Source: an uncultured Desulfovibrio sp.
Lineage (GTDB): Bacteria > Desulfobacterota > Desulfovibrionia > Desulfovibrionales > Desulfovibrionaceae
Assembly (NCBI GenBank): GCA_900547595.1
Contig: URHE01000008.1
Span: 1 to 43,936 of the forward strand
Reading direction: 5' to 3'
DNA length: 43,936 nucleotides
A model generated the notes under the pieces. That model saw only the letters and a program-made list of their open reading frames with translations. It was not told the origin of the DNA and searched no databases. The translations under genes and the position numbers were made by a program. Positions 1 through 8,415 of the stretch are shown here, piece after piece (position 1 is the first letter of the stretch; every line of letters begins with the position of its first letter).

Positions 1-1
1 C

Positions 2-403
2 GGGCGCCTGCTGCGCCGGGAGCTCGGGGCCGGGGGCCGCTTCCGGCGTTCGACGGCCCTTTCCGCCCTTGCCGTGGCCGGAACCGGGCGCGGCTATGAT
101 CCGGAACTGCTCTATGTGGAATGCGGGCGTTGCGGCGCGCCGGTCCTTTGGGAGCCGGGCCGCGCCACGCGGCTGCTGGACGAGGCGGGCATCGATCCGC
201 TGGAACTGGACGCCTCGTGCCTGCTGGTCACCAATGCCTGCCCCATGTGCGCGGGCGCCGTCCCCCCCGAGAGCCGGGAGGGCGCGGAGGAACCGGACGC
301 GGCGGAAGCGGACGCCGACGGCGAACCGGGCTATGTGGTGCGCGTCTTTCGCATGAGCGCGGAGGGCGGGAGCTTTGGCGCGCCGCGCCAGGGGCACGCC
401 TGA
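2..403 (+). CDS. Partial unknown protein with paired CxxC motifs (C-terminal part)
   Basis: The reading frame is open from the left edge to the TGA at 401-403, so the true start lies outside the window; a GTG at 74 is internal or an unlikely alternative. The visible 133 residues contain two CxxC pairs, CGRC and CPMC, about 37 residues apart, which could form a zinc-ribbon-like site. An acidic Glu/Ala/Asp-rich stretch follows (about residues 97-110). I do not recognise the family and assign no function. It sits 141 bases upstream of the epimerase on the same strand. Confidence concerns the frame being coding; the composition of all frames is GC-rich here. Confidence 0.55.
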   Translation, partial: GRLLRRELGAGGRFRRSTALSALAVAGTGRGYDPELLYVECGRCGAPVLWEPGRATRLLDEAGIDPLELDASCLLVTNACPMCAGAVPPESREGAEEPDAAEADADGEPGYVVRVFRMSAEGGSFGAPRQGHA

Positions 404-544
404 GGCATGCCATCCGACGCATGTGGCGGCTCCCGTCCGGGGGCGCCCTTTACAGCGGGAAGTTAAGCGGTTAAGAAAGAGCGGCATCAGATATATCCGG
501 GCGGCCCGCGCCGCGCCGGCGCTTTGCAGATGACAGGGAATACC

Positions 545-1567
545 ATGAACGCATACGCACAACTGCGCGACCGCCTTTCCGCCGCTCCGTCGCGCTGGCT
601 GGTCACCGGCGTTGCCGGGTTTATCGGCTCCAACCTGCTGGAGCATCTGCTCGGCCTTGGGCAGACCGTGGTGGGGCTGGACAATTTTCTCACCGGCTAC
701 CAGAAAAATCTCGACATGGTGCATGCGGCCGTGGGCGAGGAAGCCTGGTCCCGCTTCACCTTCATCAAGGGCGACATCCGCGACCTCGAAACCTGCCGCC
801 GCGCCTGCGCGGACGTGGAACATGTGCTCCATGAGGCCGCCCTGGGCTCGGTGCCCCGCTCCATCGACGATCCGCTGCTTTCCAACGGCTGCAATATCGA
901 CGGCTTCCTGAACATGCTCGTGGCCGCCCGCGATGCCGGAACCAAAAGCTTCGTCTACGCCGCCTCCTCCTCCACCTACGGCGACTCGCCGGAACTGCCC
1001 AAGGTGGAGGACAGGATCGGGCGCCCGCTCTCGCCCTATGCCGTCACCAAGTATGTGGACGAGCTCTATGCCGACGTGTTCGCGCGCTGCTACGGCGTTG
1101 CCAGCATCGGCCTGCGCTATTTCAACGTCTTCGGGCAGCGGCAGGACCCCTACGGCGCCTATGCCGCCGTCATCCCGCAGTGGTTCGCGAGCCTCATCAA
1201 GGGCGAAACCGTCTATATCAACGGCGATGGCGAGACCAGCCGCGATTTCTGCTATATCGACAACGTGGTGCAGGCCAACCTGCTCGCCAGCATGGCGGAG
1301 GGCGACGCGCAAAACCGCATCTATAACGTGGCCTTCGGCCAACGGACCACGCTCAACGAGCTTTTTGTCCTCATCCGCGAGGAAGTGAGCCGCCACCGGA
1401 GCGCCGCGGCCACGGCCGGACCCGTGCACCGCGACTTCCGCGCCGGCGACGTGCGCCACTCCCTGGCGGACATCAGCCGCGCCCGCGATCTGCTCGGCTA
1501 CGCCCCGCGCTATGACGTGCGCGAGGGCCTGCGCCTGGCCGGGGACTGGTACGCGGCCAATTTGTAG
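545..1567 (+). CDS. wbpP: NAD-dependent UDP-HexNAc 4-epimerase, WbpP/TviC type
   Basis: A 340-residue short-chain epimerase that should interconvert UDP-GlcNAc and UDP-GalNAc (or the uronic acids) to supply a sugar donor for surface polysaccharide. The N-terminal Rossmann motif GVAGFIG is at residues 22-28, the catalytic Ser run SSS at 141-143, and the Tyr/Lys pair in YAVTK at 165-169. The N-terminal wording (LVTGVAGFIGSNLLEHLL, then VVGLDNFLTGYQKNLD) closely follows the WbpP/TviC branch, and the length matches WbpP. The ATG at 545 is preferred because AGGG lies 7 bases upstream; TTG 524 and ATG 530 lack a ribosome site. A strong hairpin terminator follows. Substrate preference within the GalE/WbpP/UGlcA-epimerase group is inferred. 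Confidence 0.88.
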   Translation: MNAYAQLRDRLSAAPSRWLVTGVAGFIGSNLLEHLLGLGQTVVGLDNFLTGYQKNLDMVHAAVGEEAWSRFTFIKGDIRDLETCRRACADVEHVLHEAALGSVPRSIDDPLLSNGCNIDGFLNMLVAARDAGTKSFVYAASSSTYGDSPELPKVEDRIGRPLSPYAVTKYVDELYADVFARCYGVASIGLRYFNVFGQRQDPYGAYAAVIPQWFASLIKGETVYINGDGETSRDFCYIDNVVQANLLASMAEGDAQNRIYNVAFGQRTTLNELFVLIREEVSRHRSAAATAGPVHRDFRAGDVRHSLADISRARDLLGYAPRYDVREGLRLAGDWYAANL

Positions 1568-1584
1568 GGAAACGAAGGCGTTCA

Positions 1585-1620
1585 CCGCGCCGGCGCATGG
1601 GGCCGGCGCGGTATATTTTG
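1585..1620 (+). terminator. Intrinsic terminator after the epimerase
   Basis: A perfect 10-base-pair GC stem (1585-1594 with 1602-1611) with a 7-base loop, followed by the T-rich run TATATTTTG. It ends the epimerase transcript. The ATG at 1597 lies in its loop, which argues against that ATG as the start of the next gene. Confidence 0.75.
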
Positions 1621-1689
1621 CTGGCACATTCATTAACATACCATATGTTGACGAATATGGCCTCCAGCCGTGACCGGAGTCTGCGCAGG

Positions 1690-2817
1690 ATGGATCGTTT
1701 GCCGGAAAATCCCGCATTGCGGCGTCTGGTAGCCAGGCTGTACCGGACGCATCTGGACGCGCGGGATCAGTGCCTGCTGGACTTCCGCTTTGCCGCGGCG
1801 CCCACCCAGGCCATGCTCGACGCCTGTCTTGAGCGCTGCGACATCGAAGCCATGGGCGCGCACAAGAGCCTGCTTCTGGCCTATGCCCGGCGCGAGCATC
1901 CCGAACTGGCCTTTTCGGCCTACGCGGGCCCGCGCATTGACGGGCTCATCCGCTTTTTCCATTTCGCCAATACGAAAACGCTGGCCCACTTCTCCAGGAT
2001 CGGCAAGGCGCTCACCGCGGCGGGCATCCCCGTCCTGCTCTTCAAGGGCGCGGCCATGCGCGCGCTGCGTCCGGAACTGCCCCGTCCCATGGGGGACGCG
2101 GACATCCTCATCCCGGCGGAACGCATGGGCGAGGCCACGCGCATCGGCGAGGAACTCGGCTACCTGCATTGCCGCGAGGAATCGAAGCATGCGGTGGACT
2201 TCCACACCGAGAGCGAAAGCGCCGTGGACGTGCACCATTCCATCTTTGACCCGGACCGGGACTATGCGGCCTTTCATGCGGGGCTGTTCGCCCGCGCCAC
2301 GCCCGTCAGGGCCTTCGGCGTGGATGTGTCGCTGCCCTGCCGCGAGGACCTCTGCTTTCTGGTCATGGCCAATCTGACCAAGAACCTGCGCGAGCATACG
2401 TCGCTGCACAGCATCTTTTTCTCACTTGAGGACTGCGTCTGGCTCCAGCGCGAGGCGCCCCTGGACTGGGACATCGTGCGCGCGGACGCGGTCGCCAGCG
2501 GTCATGAGGTGGAGACCTGCCTGGCGGCCGCCTTCATGAACGCGGCGGTGCCGGGCCTTTTCCCCCAGCCGGAGGCGTTGTTCCCGAAGCTTGGCGGCAT
2601 TGAGGATTTCTGCAATCAGGTCATTTTTGACGAGGACTATTTTTTGCCGCGACAGAAGGCGTGCCAGGCCATCCGCGTGGTGGAGCTCAAGAATCGCCCT
2701 TGGCACCACGGCAGCCGCATCCTGAAATTTCTGCTGCTGAAACGGTTGCGGGGGGTTCCGACCTTTGTACGCTGGTATCTCGCGCACAAGAGGGGGATCG
2801 TCACCCATGCGTTTTGA
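1690..2817 (+). CDS. Nucleotidyltransferase-family protein (NTP_transf_5-like)
   Basis: A 375-residue protein resembling the uncharacterised nucleotidyltransferase family PF14907. Seen directly: LLFKGAAMRAL near residues 116-125, followed by RPMGDADILI at 132-141, which matches the KG...(G)DxD signature of the polymerase-beta-type nucleotidyltransferase fold. I recall members next to PqqD-like and HPr-kinase-like genes in polysaccharide loci and in some lasso-peptide clusters; substrates are unknown. The start at 1690 is chosen because GGAG lies 11 bases upstream; earlier in-frame ATGs at 1597, 1645 and 1657 lack ribosome sites, and 1597 lies in a terminator loop. The 3' end overlaps the next gene by 11 bases, so the two are probably translationally coupled. 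Confidence 0.72.
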   Translation: MDRLPENPALRRLVARLYRTHLDARDQCLLDFRFAAAPTQAMLDACLERCDIEAMGAHKSLLLAYARREHPELAFSAYAGPRIDGLIRFFHFANTKTLAHFSRIGKALTAAGIPVLLFKGAAMRALRPELPRPMGDADILIPAERMGEATRIGEELGYLHCREESKHAVDFHTESESAVDVHHSIFDPDRDYAAFHAGLFARATPVRAFGVDVSLPCREDLCFLVMANLTKNLREHTSLHSIFFSLEDCVWLQREAPLDWDIVRADAVASGHEVETCLAAAFMNAAVPGLFPQPEALFPKLGGIEDFCNQVIFDEDYFLPRQKACQAIRVVELKNRPWHHGSRILKFLLLKRLRGVPTFVRWYLAHKRGIVTHAF

Positions 2818-3913
2818 CGGAGTTTCCTCCGCAGCGCGGAAGCAGGTGTACGCGGCGCTGGCGCGGCGCGCGCGGCTGGCCGGCCCTGAGCCGGTGGTCC
2901 GCTATCTTGACTGCGGCACGCGCATGGTGCGGCTTGTCTGTCATTCCGCGGCTTTTCTGCGCCATGTGGAACGGCAGATGACCTGCGCCCTGCGGGAAGA
3001 TGCGGCCGCCTTTGATGCTACCCTTGTCATCTGGCGGGAACGCAGTATGGCGGATGCGGCGCTTGCTGCGGCCCGCGTGCTCGACGGAGCGCTGTACCAC
3101 AGATTGCGCATTGGCCGCCTGACGGGAGAGGCGAGCGCCGCATCTGTCCAGTGCTTCGATGAGGGGTTGTTGCGTCACTGGCCGCTGCTGGATGTTCAGC
3201 TGGGCGACGGCAGTCTTTCAGCCTTCGATCCAGAAGGCAATACCTATTATTATGCAGTGGAGAACCTGGAGCCCGAGGAGTTCATCAAGCGTGGGCATAT
3301 CTTTGTCCAGTTGCTGTTCCGCATCTGCAACGTGCCAGGCAGCAGTCTGGCGCATGGCGCGGTGGTGGGGCTCAACGGGGCGGGCGTGCTTCTCTGCGCC
3401 TTTGGCTACCGGGGCAAGTCCACACTGGCGGTGCATGCGCTGTTGGACGGGTTTGAATATGTCTCGGATGACTACCTCATCCTCGGCAAGCAGCCTGGAG
3501 ACAGCTTAAGAGCGTGGCCTGTTTATTCCGTCATCGCACTGGCGCCGCAAGCGTATCAGGCAATGTATGACGGTTTCAGGGGCAGATTTCTTTCCAACAA
3601 CGCCCGCAAAGACAAATACATGTTCAATATAGCGGCCTATCATGAACAATTTCGGCGCGCGTATCCTGTGCGTCTGTGCATGTTCCCCAATATCTGCGAT
3701 TGCGCGAAGCCGTCCATCGAGCCCGGCTACAGGGAGCTTGCTGTGGAGGAGCTGGCCTTTTCCACCCTCAATAATACGGGCAATCTGCGGGATGCCCTGA
3801 CCATTGGCAAGCTGTACGAGTTTGTGCGCGACCTGCCGTTCTACCGTTTCAATCTTTCGCGCAATATCGCACGCAACACGCGCTGTCTGAGGGAATTTAT
3901 GGAACAGCTTTAG
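2807..3913 (+). CDS. HPr-kinase-like (HprK-related) protein
   Basis: A 368-residue protein whose C-terminal half resembles the HPr kinase/phosphorylase catalytic domain. The P-loop is AFGYRGKST at residues 198-206; the first Gly of the usual GxxxxGKS is Ala, a change I recall in HprK-related proteins. SDDYLIL at 220-226 matches the acidic HprK motif. No HPr or PTS gene is nearby, so carbon-catabolite control is unlikely. The company of a nucleotidyltransferase and a PqqD-like protein places it with the HprK-related/PqqD systems of glycan loci, or the kinase of some lasso clusters. The start at 2807 has AGGGGG 10 bases upstream. The phosphorylated substrate is unknown. Confidence 0.75.
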   Translation: MRFDGVSSAARKQVYAALARRARLAGPEPVVRYLDCGTRMVRLVCHSAAFLRHVERQMTCALREDAAAFDATLVIWRERSMADAALAAARVLDGALYHRLRIGRLTGEASAASVQCFDEGLLRHWPLLDVQLGDGSLSAFDPEGNTYYYAVENLEPEEFIKRGHIFVQLLFRICNVPGSSLAHGAVVGLNGAGVLLCAFGYRGKSTLAVHALLDGFEYVSDDYLILGKQPGDSLRAWPVYSVIALAPQAYQAMYDGFRGRFLSNNARKDKYMFNIAAYHEQFRRAYPVRLCMFPNICDCAKPSIEPGYRELAVEELAFSTLNNTGNLRDALTIGKLYEFVRDLPFYRFNLSRNIARNTRCLREFMEQL

Positions 3914-4023
3914 AGTGTCGCAATGGAATTGCGTAACGTCCCGGCGGATGCGGGAGCGGACGCCCGTGCCGTCATTCGATGGAAAACCATGCGTTTCCGC
4001 TGGAATGGCGGCAACGAAATCTG

Positions 4024-4054
4024 ATGAAAATATCTGTCTTACAAATATTTTCAT
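4024..4054. repeat. Inverted repeat upstream of the PqqD-like gene
   Basis: ATGAAAATAT (4024-4033) and ATATTTTCAT (4045-4054) form a perfect 10-base inverted repeat around an 11-base spacer, followed by the short palindrome CAGAATGTTCTG at 4057-4068. No T-run follows, so it is more likely a protein-binding site or mRNA structure than a terminator. It sits 67 bases upstream of the PqqD-like start. Confidence 0.45.
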
Positions 4055-4120
4055 GAACAGAATGTTCTGACAACACGGCCCGATCTCATCTGATAACCAT
4101 TTTGCCAAGGGAGAGAGCAA

Positions 4121-4594
4121 ATGGCCACCTACGTCTTGAACGAAGCCAAGATGTTCAGCGACATCGCCGACGGCATCGCCATCGTCATCAATTCCGAGAC
4201 CGGCATCTACTATGGGATGAACGGTTTGGGTACAGCCATTTTTGAAAATCTGCTCAATGGTGCCGGTAGTGAGAAAATTGTTGCCGCGCTTACGGCGCTT
4301 CCGGGCGCTCCGGAGGATATAGCCGTGCGCTTTCAGGCATTTTTGGACAAGCTGCTTGCGTATGGGGTGCTCATTGAAGGTGCAGCCGATGCTTGTGAAG
4401 TGCGTCTGAACATCGAATCCCCTGCCGAAGATGACTTTACCCCCACTGTAGAGGAATTTGATGATGCGCAGGAAATGCTATTGGCCGATCCCATCCATGA
4501 AGTGAAGGAGATGGAGGGTTGGCAACCGAAAAAAGCGGCGTTGGAGACTGACCTAGATGTAGTGCGAGAAAAGGAAAGTAAAATGCAGAAATAG
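4121..4594 (+). CDS. PqqD-like peptide-chaperone domain with a C-terminal tail
   Basis: A 157-residue protein. The first 90 or so residues fit the PqqD/RiPP-recognition-element winged-helix fold, with the hallmark region VINSETGIYYGMNGLGTAIF followed by LDKLLAYGVL. In known systems PqqD domains bind leader peptides and present them to modifying enzymes. No PqqA, PqqC or PqqE is present, so PQQ synthesis is not implied. After about residue 95 comes an acidic tail carrying EMLLADPIHEVKEMEGW, which I recall from some other PqqD-like proteins but cannot verify. The start has GGGAGAG upstream. Base composition turns AT-rich in the last third, marking the edge of the AT-rich island. It probably works with the two upstream genes. 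Confidence 0.8.
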   Translation: MATYVLNEAKMFSDIADGIAIVINSETGIYYGMNGLGTAIFENLLNGAGSEKIVAALTALPGAPEDIAVRFQAFLDKLLAYGVLIEGAADACEVRLNIESPAEDDFTPTVEEFDDAQEMLLADPIHEVKEMEGWQPKKAALETDLDVVREKESKMQK

Positions 4595-4631
4595 TCTAAG
4601 AAATAGATGCCTGAATAAATAGACTATACTG

Positions 4632-6482
4632 ATGATTCCTGCAATCTCAGTTATCATCCCCGTTTACAATGGGAAACGGTATCTGCGGGAGTGTCTGGAT
4701 TACGTTTGTCGTCAGACATTGCAGAATCTTGAGATTATATGCGTGGATGATGGTTCAACAGATGCCTCATTGGAAATATTGAATTCTTATGCGGCCAACG
4801 ATCAGCGCATACATATATACTCGCTTCCAGAAAACGGAGGTGCTGCTGCTGCCAGAAATCTTGGAATGAGTCGGGCCTCAGGCGAGTATCTTGGTTTTGT
4901 TGATTGTGATGATTATCCATGTCTTGACTTTTATGAAAAGTTGTGGAGAGGGACATGTGGCAGTGTATATGACGTTGTGAAAGGAAATTATAGATATTGG
5001 TTGGAGAATGGTAGATCAGTAGCTGTTGATTATAGCATGAATGAGGAAATATTGAAGCATAGGACGAGCTTTTCTTTTGCCTTTGCATCTGCCATCTATA
5101 GAAGAGAAACATTACTTAAGAATCATATCTTTTTCCCAGAAAATCAACGCGATATGGAAGATCCAATATTTGCTCTAAGGTTCGCTCTTATATGCAATAA
5201 TATAAATATTATTGAATCTGCAGAAATTAATATCAGAATTAATAAATATTCTTCAACATATGGTTCTCCAAGCGTTGAAGGCATTGAAATGAAATTTAAT
5301 GGGTTGTCGAAAATGATTAATAGATTAAACTCTTGCGATAATATCCCTGCTGAAAGTTATTCTTTTATATTATCTTTTTGGATTAATAATATTTTACAGA
5401 TTTCACTTCGGAACAAGACAGATATTGCGTTTAGACTTATTGTTGATTGTCTATGGATTACATACAAAATGATAAAGATAAATTATTGGAATATCCAATA
5501 TAATAAAATTCAATTGGTTGAAAGATTATTTCACTCATATGAATCCAAGTCTGAAATTGCGATACTTAAATGTTTAGAGGGATATTATAGTAAAAAACTA
5601 TTGCTTAGTACTTTATCGCTAAGATTAAAATATACGCCATCTGCAAAATTTGAGGCGTGTATTGCTATTCCAATTTATAAAAGGAGTTTGTCTTTTTCTG
5701 AAATAGAGTCTTTTAAACAATGCATTAAAGTGTTAGGCAAGTATAATATCATCTTATTTTGCCCTGAAAATATGAATATATCTTTCTATGAAAATATAGC
5801 CTCAAAATATGATATATGTTATAATGTTTTGCGCTTCCCTGATATGTATTTTTCCTCCACATGTGCATATTCCCGGCTCATGCTTAATCCATATTTTTAT
5901 AAGTGCTTTTCAGAATACAAATATTTATTGGTTTATCAGTTGGATTCTTGGGTTTTTCGAGATGAGCTGGGGTATTGGTGTTCGCAAAATTATGATTATA
6001 TAGGGGCACCGTGGTTTGAGGGATATGCTTCTAATATATCAGACAGGTTGATAGAACCCTCGGGAAATGGAGGCTTTTCATTAAGAAAAGTTTCAAAATT
6101 TATAAAATGTACAAATTTGCTACAGAGAAAATTGATAGAAGGTAAAAAAGAATTTGATTATAACGGACTTCAAAATGAAGATGGAATAATTATTAATTTA
6201 TTTCAAAAAGTTGATGTGGAATTTAATATAGCACCGACAAAAATAGCAATGCAATTTTCATTCGAAGTAAATCCAGAGCTATTATTTAGAATTTGCAAAA
6301 AACTACCCTTTGGTTGTCACGCTTTTTTAAAATATGGATATGAGTTTTGGAGGAGTCATATAAATGGCATGAATAAAATGCGGATTGAAGAGGAAACAAA
6401 TATGAAAAGTGAATATGACGAGAGAGGTATATCACCAAATTTCTTACGCTCAAGATTTGTTTTAAAGAAAAAACAAAGGTGA
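4632..6482 (+). CDS. Two-domain glycosyltransferase: GT2 plus DUF5672-like
   Basis: A 616-residue protein. Residues 1-220 are a GT2 GT-A domain: SVIIPVYNG at the N-terminus, CVDDGSTD near 37-44 and the DxD-like FVDCDDYP at 89-96. Residues from about 335 to 585 resemble DUF5672, a second putative glycosyltransferase, with FEACIAIPIYKRSLS, YQLDSWVF, IGAPWFEG and GNGGFSLR. The pair would add one or two sugars in the cytoplasm to a growing glycan. The GT2 domain is a close paralogue of the gene at 8416. Very AT-rich with many ATA and AAT codons, unlike the flanks, suggesting transfer. The start has only a weak ribosome site. Donor and acceptor are unknown. Confidence 0.8.
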   Translation: MIPAISVIIPVYNGKRYLRECLDYVCRQTLQNLEIICVDDGSTDASLEILNSYAANDQRIHIYSLPENGGAAAARNLGMSRASGEYLGFVDCDDYPCLDFYEKLWRGTCGSVYDVVKGNYRYWLENGRSVAVDYSMNEEILKHRTSFSFAFASAIYRRETLLKNHIFFPENQRDMEDPIFALRFALICNNINIIESAEINIRINKYSSTYGSPSVEGIEMKFNGLSKMINRLNSCDNIPAESYSFILSFWINNILQISLRNKTDIAFRLIVDCLWITYKMIKINYWNIQYNKIQLVERLFHSYESKSEIAILKCLEGYYSKKLLLSTLSLRLKYTPSAKFEACIAIPIYKRSLSFSEIESFKQCIKVLGKYNIILFCPENMNISFYENIASKYDICYNVLRFPDMYFSSTCAYSRLMLNPYFYKCFSEYKYLLVYQLDSWVFRDELGYWCSQNYDYIGAPWFEGYASNISDRLIEPSGNGGFSLRKVSKFIKCTNLLQRKLIEGKKEFDYNGLQNEDGIIINLFQKVDVEFNIAPTKIAMQFSFEVNPELLFRICKKLPFGCHAFLKYGYEFWRSHINGMNKMRIEEETNMKSEYDERGISPNFLRSRFVLKKKQR

Positions 6483-6488
6483 TTATAA

Positions 6489-7238
6489 ATGAAAGATATT
6501 CAGCTCCCGAAATTTTCTATTGTAACAGTATGTAAGAATTCTCCAAATTTAGATAAAACGTGTGAAAGTATTGTGGAGCAAACTTATAAAAATTATGAAT
6601 GGATTGTTATTGATGGTGGTAGTGAGCAGGATGTGCGTAGTATTCTAGAGAAATATAAGCAGAGTATGGATTATTTTGTTTCAGAGAATGATGATGGTAT
6701 TTATGATGCTATGAATAAAGGTATATCAAAATCAACTGGAGATTATATTATTTTCATGAATGGAGGTGATTACTTTATTTATCCTTACATTTTAGAGAAC
6801 GCTAATTTTATGTTGGAAAAGTACCCATACGTTGATGTGTTGTATGGAGAAGAATGTGTAACAAATCATAGCGATTTTGAACTAGTGACATATACAAAAA
6901 ACGAACAGTATTTGGATGAAGTTCTTTTTAAATCAACAATTCGTCACCAAGCATCGTTTATCAGAAGAAGTTGTTTTATGGATTGTGGCTATTATGATAT
7001 TACACTTTCAATAGTGTCAGATTGGAAATTTTTTGTTGTATTGCATAAGAATAATAAAAAATTTCTAAAATGGAATACTATTGTTGCGTGCTGCACAAGT
7101 GGGGGAATATCATCTAATCTTGATTTAATTAAATCAGAAAGGAAAAAGGTAATTAGCGAACTTTATACACCAGAAGAAATTTTTGGGTTTTATAAAAATA
7201 TAATTCAAAAATGCAGGATGAAGATTATAAAGAAATAA
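6489..7238 (+). CDS. GT2 glycosyltransferase, WcaE-like
   Basis: A 249-residue GT2 enzyme beginning 6 bases after the previous stop, so co-transcribed. FSIVTVCKN starts the fold. IDGGSEQD at 41-48 replaces the usual DDGS, and ENDDGIYDAMNKGI at 67-80 is the hallmark of the short WcaE-type subgroup. NGGDYF at 91-96 takes the place of a canonical DxD. It should transfer one sugar from a nucleotide donor to a lipid-linked acceptor on the cytoplasmic side of the membrane. AT-rich like its neighbours. The specific sugar cannot be read from sequence. Confidence 0.82.
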   Translation: MKDIQLPKFSIVTVCKNSPNLDKTCESIVEQTYKNYEWIVIDGGSEQDVRSILEKYKQSMDYFVSENDDGIYDAMNKGISKSTGDYIIFMNGGDYFIYPYILENANFMLEKYPYVDVLYGEECVTNHSDFELVTYTKNEQYLDEVLFKSTIRHQASFIRRSCFMDCGYYDITLSIVSDWKFFVVLHKNNKKFLKWNTIVACCTSGGISSNLDLIKSERKKVISELYTPEEIFGFYKNIIQKCRMKIIKK

Positions 7239-7327
7239 TAATTCTTCAGGAAAAATGAATTCCACAAGATATATCCTGTTGTGACATTAAATTGTCAAGG
7301 AAAGCAATAATTATTGGAGAAAATAGT

Positions 7328-8305
7328 ATGGTTGATTCTCGCATTGATTTACGAATATTAATTAAGGGTTTTTGTAAGAAGAACATGATAGGTATTGAAA
7401 TCGGTGGAGGCTATAGGCCGTTATTTAGAAAAAAGGATGGGTATAATATTTTTACCATCGATTATGCATCAAAAGATGAATTAATTTCAATAGTTAAAAA
7501 AGATCCCGCATTATCAGGAATGCTTAATAATTTTGAGGATGTGGATGCGATAGATGATGGTTCAGAATTTACTGACCTTCTTAGTTTAGAAAAAAGGAGT
7601 ATTGATTACATCGTAGGTGTACATAATTTTGAGCATATACCTAATCCAATACATTTTCTGCAGCGATGTGAAATGGCATTAAAGGATTCGGGAAGACTAT
7701 TTCTTATAATACCTGATAGAAGAGGAACATTTGACTATTTTAGGCCATATACATCCATTGGTCAATGGATTGATGCATATAAAGAAAATAGAAAGGTTCA
7801 TTCGTTTTCTTCATTATATGATATGTTTGCATATCATACCGATGGTAATGGTGACTATGGAGCAGTAAATTTTATACATACTCCTATTGAGGCTGACAAA
7901 TTGGTTAATGAACTTTATAATCCCAATAAATATCTTGATAACCATGGATTTGTATATACACCTTCATCATTTATTTTTCTAACAACATTTATACATTTAT
8001 TGGGTCTAACGCAACTAAGAATAAATCAGATTTTGACGCCCGAAAACAGTAATTTTGAATTTTTGGCAATACTTGATAAAGTTAGCAAAGACAAAATTAA
8101 TTTAAAAGATACTGCAATACAAATGGTTTCAGAAAGTATCAATCATAGACGTTCATTTGATATGCCACCAGTTTCCCAATCTGGCTCCCACCTACCACTA
8201 CGCCATCAACTCTATAAACGTTTCGAGGCAGATTACCCAATGCTGGCCAAATTTTGCAGACCGTTTGCTAAAGCATTATATCATATATATAAGAAGTTTT
8301 ACTAA
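7328..8305 (+). CDS. Class I SAM-dependent methyltransferase
   Basis: A 325-residue protein with a glycine-rich SAM-binding loop, GIEIGGGYRP, near residues 22-31, an acidic IDY motif after the second strand, and IVGVHNFEHIPNP at the position where the family has its post-motif helix. It ends with a basic, aromatic tail. Placed among glycosyltransferases it probably methylates a sugar hydroxyl or carboxyl of the glycan; this is inference from context. ATG 7328 is preferred over the upstream TTG 7292 because GGAG lies 8 bases before it. AT-rich and part of the same island. The acceptor is unknown. Confidence 0.7.
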   Translation: MVDSRIDLRILIKGFCKKNMIGIEIGGGYRPLFRKKDGYNIFTIDYASKDELISIVKKDPALSGMLNNFEDVDAIDDGSEFTDLLSLEKRSIDYIVGVHNFEHIPNPIHFLQRCEMALKDSGRLFLIIPDRRGTFDYFRPYTSIGQWIDAYKENRKVHSFSSLYDMFAYHTDGNGDYGAVNFIHTPIEADKLVNELYNPNKYLDNHGFVYTPSSFIFLTTFIHLLGLTQLRINQILTPENSNFEFLAILDKVSKDKINLKDTAIQMVSESINHRRSFDMPPVSQSGSHLPLRHQLYKRFEADYPMLAKFCRPFAKALYHIYKKFY

Positions 8306-8415
8306 TGTAATATATGTATTCCTTTGAATTTTGAGTCTATCTTTTATATATACTATGTTATTATAATGTTTTGAGGCTGAGATGGTGTTTTAATCGAGGA
8401 TGCAGAGAGGTATAT

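Noticed and set aside
1597..1689. Earlier starts for the nucleotidyltransferase gene
   Set aside because: The ATG at 1597 lies in the loop of the epimerase terminator, and none of the in-frame ATGs before 1690 has a ribosome site.
3923..4024. A 33-residue frame between the HprK-like and PqqD-like genes as a possible peptide precursor
   Set aside because: No ribosome site precedes it, it lacks any recognisable leader/core pattern, and short frames are expected by chance in this DNA.
4121..4594. PQQ biosynthesis
   Set aside because: Only a PqqD-like domain is present. No PqqA, PqqC or PqqE lies in the window; the radical SAM gene is distant and not PqqE-like in its N-terminus.
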